In this document: positions 15,129 through 17,490 of the stretch, piece by piece | Layout of the letters: each line of letters starts with the position of its first letter | Numbering within the stretch: position 1 is the stretch's first letter | DNA from: Neisseriaceae bacterium | Lineage (GTDB): Bacteria > Pseudomonadota > Gammaproteobacteria > Burkholderiales > UBA11063 | Reading direction: 5' to 3' | DNA length: 17,490 nucleotides | Assembly (NCBI GenBank): GCA_947470205.1 | Contig: CANISK010000008.1 | Location: 1 to 17,490 of the forward strand | Position numbers and translations under genes: made by a program | The notes under the pieces: model-generated | What the model saw: the letters and a program-made list of their open reading frames with translations, nothing else | What the model was told of the DNA's origin: nothing | The model's database searches: none

Positions 15129-16523
15129 GTGGAACAAAATATATCGAGTTCATCTCGTACAAATGCAAACCATATTGTCCTTCGTGTAAGTTTTATTGCA
15201 GCTTTGGCTGGTTTATTATTTGGTTTGGATGTGGCATATGTAAATGGCACATTAGATTTTATTGTACAAGAATTTAACTTAAGCATTGCTGATTCTGGTA
15301 AAGTGGCGGGTTATCTACTCGCAGGGGCCGCAACTGGTGCACTTTTTAGTGGATGGTTATCCCGTAAATTTGGACGCAAAAAAGTATTAATTCTCGCGGC
15401 ACTAGCCTTTACTGGGTCTATATTATTTACAATATCCACCCATACATTTGATATTTTTTTAATAGGAAGATTTGCCACTGGAATTGCAGTTGGTATTGCA
15501 TCTTTCGTGGCACCATTGTATTTATCTGAAATTGCTCCATTTAAATCCCGAGGGGCACTAATTGCAATGTATCAACTTATGATCACCATTGGTATATTTG
15601 CAATGTTTATTTCAAATGCTCTGTTATCTCACACCGGATCTTGGCGAATTATGCTTGCCGTGTTGCTTATTCCTTCCATTGTTATGCTATTAAGTAGCTT
15701 CACATTGCCCGAAAGTCCACGTTGGGTAATACTAAAAGGCAATCATGATCATGCGCTTAGCATATTAAGCAGAATACGTCACAACAAAGAAGAAATTGAA
15801 GTTGAATTTAACGATATTAAAAAAAATGTACAAAACAAAACCGGTGGATTAAAAATTTTAACCAGTGGTTATTTCAAAAAAGTGATCATTCTTGGTATTA
15901 TGCTTCAATGTTTGCAACAATTCACTGGTATAAATGCATTCATGTATTATTCACAAAAGATATTTGCAACCGCTGGTTTTACAAACCCAACAGTAAGTAC
16001 AATCATAGTGGGGCTTGTAAATGTACTTACCACGATAGTCGCAATTAAATTTGTAGATAAAATCGGTAGAAAGCCTATTTTATATTTTGGTTTAACCATT
16101 CTTACTCTGTCTTGTATGGTGGTGGGATATATATTTAATTCACATATGAATGGTAGCATGCTTTCATCATCTGAACAATACACATTGCTCACATTTTGTT
16201 TATTATTTATATTTGGTTTTGCAGTTTCATTGGGGCCAATTATTTGGATAGTATGCGCTGAAATATTTCCATTGGAAAGCCGTGATTTAGGTATCACAAT
16301 CACCACTATGGCAAACTGGGTATTTAATGCTATTATCGGTCAATACACACTTATTTGGTTTAATTCCATGGGTGTTGGACAGACATTTTATATGTTTGCC
16401 TTAGCTGGATTAATTGGTTTTATATTGGTAAATTTATTTACTCCAGAGACCAAAAACATTACCTTAGAAGAGATTGAAACAAATTTGAAAGCTGGTAGGG
16501 CTCTACGTCACATCGGCAACTAA
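15129..16523 (+). CDS. Sugar:H+ symporter, MFS sugar porter family
   Basis: This is a 12-TM inner-membrane sugar importer of about 464 residues. Diagnostic sugar-porter motifs occur in order: GLLFGLDVAYVNG in TM1, SRKFGRKKVLI in the TM2-3 loop, PLYLSEIAPFKSRGAL after TM4, LPESPRWV after TM6, QQFTGINAFMYYSQKIF in TM7, DKIGRKPIL in the TM8-9 loop, GPIIWIVCAEIFPLESRD in TM10 and PETKNITLEEIE at the C-terminus. I chose the GTG at 15129 because AAGGA (15116-15120) lies 8 bases before it and the product begins as relatives do. An in-frame ATG at 15039 would add 30 residues encoded mostly by dispersed repeats. Relatives include GalP and XylE; QQxTGIN fits a hexose or pentose substrate, but which one is not decidable. 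Confidence 0.9.
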   Translation: MEQNISSSSRTNANHIVLRVSFIAALAGLLFGLDVAYVNGTLDFIVQEFNLSIADSGKVAGYLLAGAATGALFSGWLSRKFGRKKVLILAALAFTGSILFTISTHTFDIFLIGRFATGIAVGIASFVAPLYLSEIAPFKSRGALIAMYQLMITIGIFAMFISNALLSHTGSWRIMLAVLLIPSIVMLLSSFTLPESPRWVILKGNHDHALSILSRIRHNKEEIEVEFNDIKKNVQNKTGGLKILTSGYFKKVIILGIMLQCLQQFTGINAFMYYSQKIFATAGFTNPTVSTIIVGLVNVLTTIVAIKFVDKIGRKPILYFGLTILTLSCMVVGYIFNSHMNGSMLSSSEQYTLLTFCLLFIFGFAVSLGPIIWIVCAEIFPLESRDLGITITTMANWVFNAIIGQYTLIWFNSMGVGQTFYMFALAGLIGFILVNLFTPETKNITLEEIETNLKAGRALRHIGN

Positions 16524-16566
16524 TCCAATTACTCTTTGTCTTTGGAAACTGAACTGTGTTAAAAAC

Positions 16567-16615
16567 AAAAAATTACTCCTTATGGACATTTAGTCCACCA
16601 CGTAGTAATTTTTTT
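16567..16615 (+). terminator. Composite Rho-independent terminator after the sugar transporter
   Basis: AAAAAATTACT (16567-16577) pairs with AGTAATTTTTT (16604-16614), enclosing an inner hairpin TGGAC-ATTTA-GTCCA (16583-16597), and the arm runs into a T-tract. The A-run on the left makes it possibly bidirectional. It lies 44 bases after the transporter stop codon. Confidence 0.75.
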
Positions 16616-16629
16616 ATTTTCGCCTTGTT

Positions 16630-16651
16630 CAGCTTCCAAATACTTTGAGTA
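16630..16651 (-). repeat. Small hairpin repeat, copy 4 (inverted)
   Basis: Read on the minus strand this is TACTCAAAGTATTTG followed by GAAGCTG. The first 15 bases are identical to copy 3 at 15082-15096, and the flank GGAAGCTG resembles the RRRTYTRG flank of the other copies. The stem's first base pair is lost here (TACTC preceded by T). Confidence 0.5.
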
Positions 16652-16730
16652 ATGCATCGCTGTTTCTGGGATTTTATAACCTGTGTTTGGGCTTTATATT
16701 AAAATCATAACATTGAAGTGTCAAACTGGG

Positions 16731-16767
16731 AGATTGCCACGCCTGAAGGCTCGCAATGACTGTGTTT
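16731..16767. repeat. REP-like palindromic repeat, copy 2
   Basis: AGATTGCCACGC and GCTCGCAATGACTGTGTTT flank a short centre, with the hairpin GCC-TGAA-GGC at 16741-16750. The outer arms are identical to copy 1 at 4556-4600 while the central stem differs in sequence but still pairs. It lies about 70 bases before metG. Confidence 0.75.
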
Positions 16768-16835
16768 TTGCGTTTCTTATTTTAAATTAACCTACACTAA
16801 CATTTAAATCTTATTTTTTATTGGGTACGTATTTT

Positions 16836-17490
16836 GTGAATAAAAAAACTTTTATTGTGACCACTGCATTACCGTATGCCAATGGTGATTTACACTTAGG
16901 GCATATCCTAGAACAAATACAAGCAGATATTTGGGTGCGTTTTTTACGCATGTGCGGTAACAAATGTTATTTTATGTGTGCCGATGATACGCACGGCACA
17001 CCAATTATGTTAAAAGCCGAAAGCTTGGGGATTAGCGCAGAAGAATTAATTAATATCACACACAAAAGTCATCTTGAAGACTCAATTGCGTTTGATATTA
17101 ATTTTGATAACTACCACTCAACTAATTCTAATGAAAGTAAACATCTGGTTTATGAGATATTTGATAAACTGCAAAAAAATAACAAAATAACCACAGAAAG
17201 TATTGAACAATTTTATGACGAACAAAAACAGATGTTTTTGCCGGATAGATATATAAAAGGCACATGCCCCAAATGTAACACCGTAGACCAATATGGTGAC
17301 AACTGTGACAAGTGTGGTGCAACTTACTCACCTCTAGAGTTAATTAATCCATATTCCACAGTATCCAATACCAAGCCAATACTCAAAACATCAATACACT
17401 ATTTTTTTAAACTTAATGATTGTGTTGATTTTTTAGAATCTTGGTTGGAGAGTGACCGTATCCAGATTGAGTCCTATAATAAACTAAAAG
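16836..17490 (+). CDS. metG: Methionyl-tRNA synthetase, N-terminal part (cut by right edge)
   Basis: MetRS charges elongator and initiator tRNA-Met with methionine. The first 218 residues are present. They include the Rossmann-fold start FIVTTALPYANGDLHLGH with the HIGH-type signature HLGH (20-23), then FMCADDTHGTP (47-56), and the connective-peptide zinc knuckle CPKC...CDKC (Cys144, 147, 157, 160), typical of the class with bound zinc. The full family length is about 550-680 residues, so the KMSKS motif and anticodon-binding domain lie outside. The start is taken as the GTG at 16836, because MNKKTFIVTTALPYANG aligns with the usual MetG N-terminus and no ATG is near. The Shine-Dalgarno is weak (GGG about 10 bases upstream). 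Confidence 0.95.
   Translation, partial: MNKKTFIVTTALPYANGDLHLGHILEQIQADIWVRFLRMCGNKCYFMCADDTHGTPIMLKAESLGISAEELINITHKSHLEDSIAFDINFDNYHSTNSNESKHLVYEIFDKLQKNNKITTESIEQFYDEQKQMFLPDRYIKGTCPKCNTVDQYGDNCDKCGATYSPLELINPYSTVSNTKPILKTSIHYFFKLNDCVDFLESWLESDRIQIESYNKLK

Larger units (their letters stand above)
16524..16835. other. 312-base intergenic region between sugar transporter and metG
   Basis: This stretch carries no gene or tRNA that I can see. It holds, in order, a terminator (16567-16615), an inverted copy of the small hairpin repeat (16630-16651), the second REP-like palindrome (16731-16767), and an AT-rich leader before metG without a clear promoter. Confidence 0.7.

Noticed and set aside
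15032..15286. Open frame opposite the start of the sugar transporter
   Set aside because: It lies antisense to the well-supported transporter frame and shows no domain-like pattern.
4556..16767. The two REP-like palindromes as a CRISPR array or composite transposon ends
   Set aside because: The copies are about 12 kb apart in the same orientation, with core housekeeping genes between them and no transposase or spacer structure.

Overview
The window is AT-rich DNA (judged by eye) with standard bacterial coding. It looks like a chromosomal segment from a small-genome, possibly host-associated member of the Beta/Gammaproteobacteria. The evidence is the cell-envelope and translation gene set (lepB-rnc-era, ftsB, ibaG-murA, Sua5, metG), a carboxylesterase resembling the Francisella APT-like enzymes, and a NupC nucleoside importer. 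The exact taxon cannot be fixed from the sequence alone.

Left arm (1-4650). A minus-strand operon, cut by the left edge, encodes a tandem YciI-domain protein, an HMGL-family aldolase and an alpha/beta hydrolase. The last two overlap by ATGA. No known pathway was recognised for this trio, and it is the best candidate for an undescribed small metabolic system. Divergent from it, on the plus strand, lies a PAF-acetylhydrolase-like lipoprotein whose reading frame is broken in a short TA tract. It is followed by a lone HigA-type antitoxin gene with no toxin, then by a REP-like palindrome.

Core block (4651-14934, all minus strand, read right to left). The order is lepB, rnc, era, a WaaE/KdtX-like glycosyltransferase, ftsB, an ABC-2 transporter (ATPase and permease), then after a 91-base gap ibaG, murA, carboxylesterase, nupC and sua5/tsaC. 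Most junctions are a few bases long or overlapping, so this is probably one or two long operons. They combine protein export processing, RNA and ribosome maturation, LPS core assembly, cell division, peptidoglycan precursor synthesis and t6A tRNA modification.

Right arm (14935-17490, plus strand). A sugar-porter MFS gene has a likely GTG start at 15129. It is followed by a strong composite terminator and a repeat-rich intergenic stretch, then by the first third of metG, cut by the right edge.

Two families of dispersed non-coding repeats occur. One is a REP-like palindrome with two copies (4556-4600 and 16731-16767). The other is a small hairpin element with four copies (9255-9285, 15034-15062, 15074-15103 and inverted at 16630-16651), whose stem shows compensatory base changes. 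The second family touches the stop codon of the ABC permease and produces a misleading N-terminal extension on the sugar transporter.
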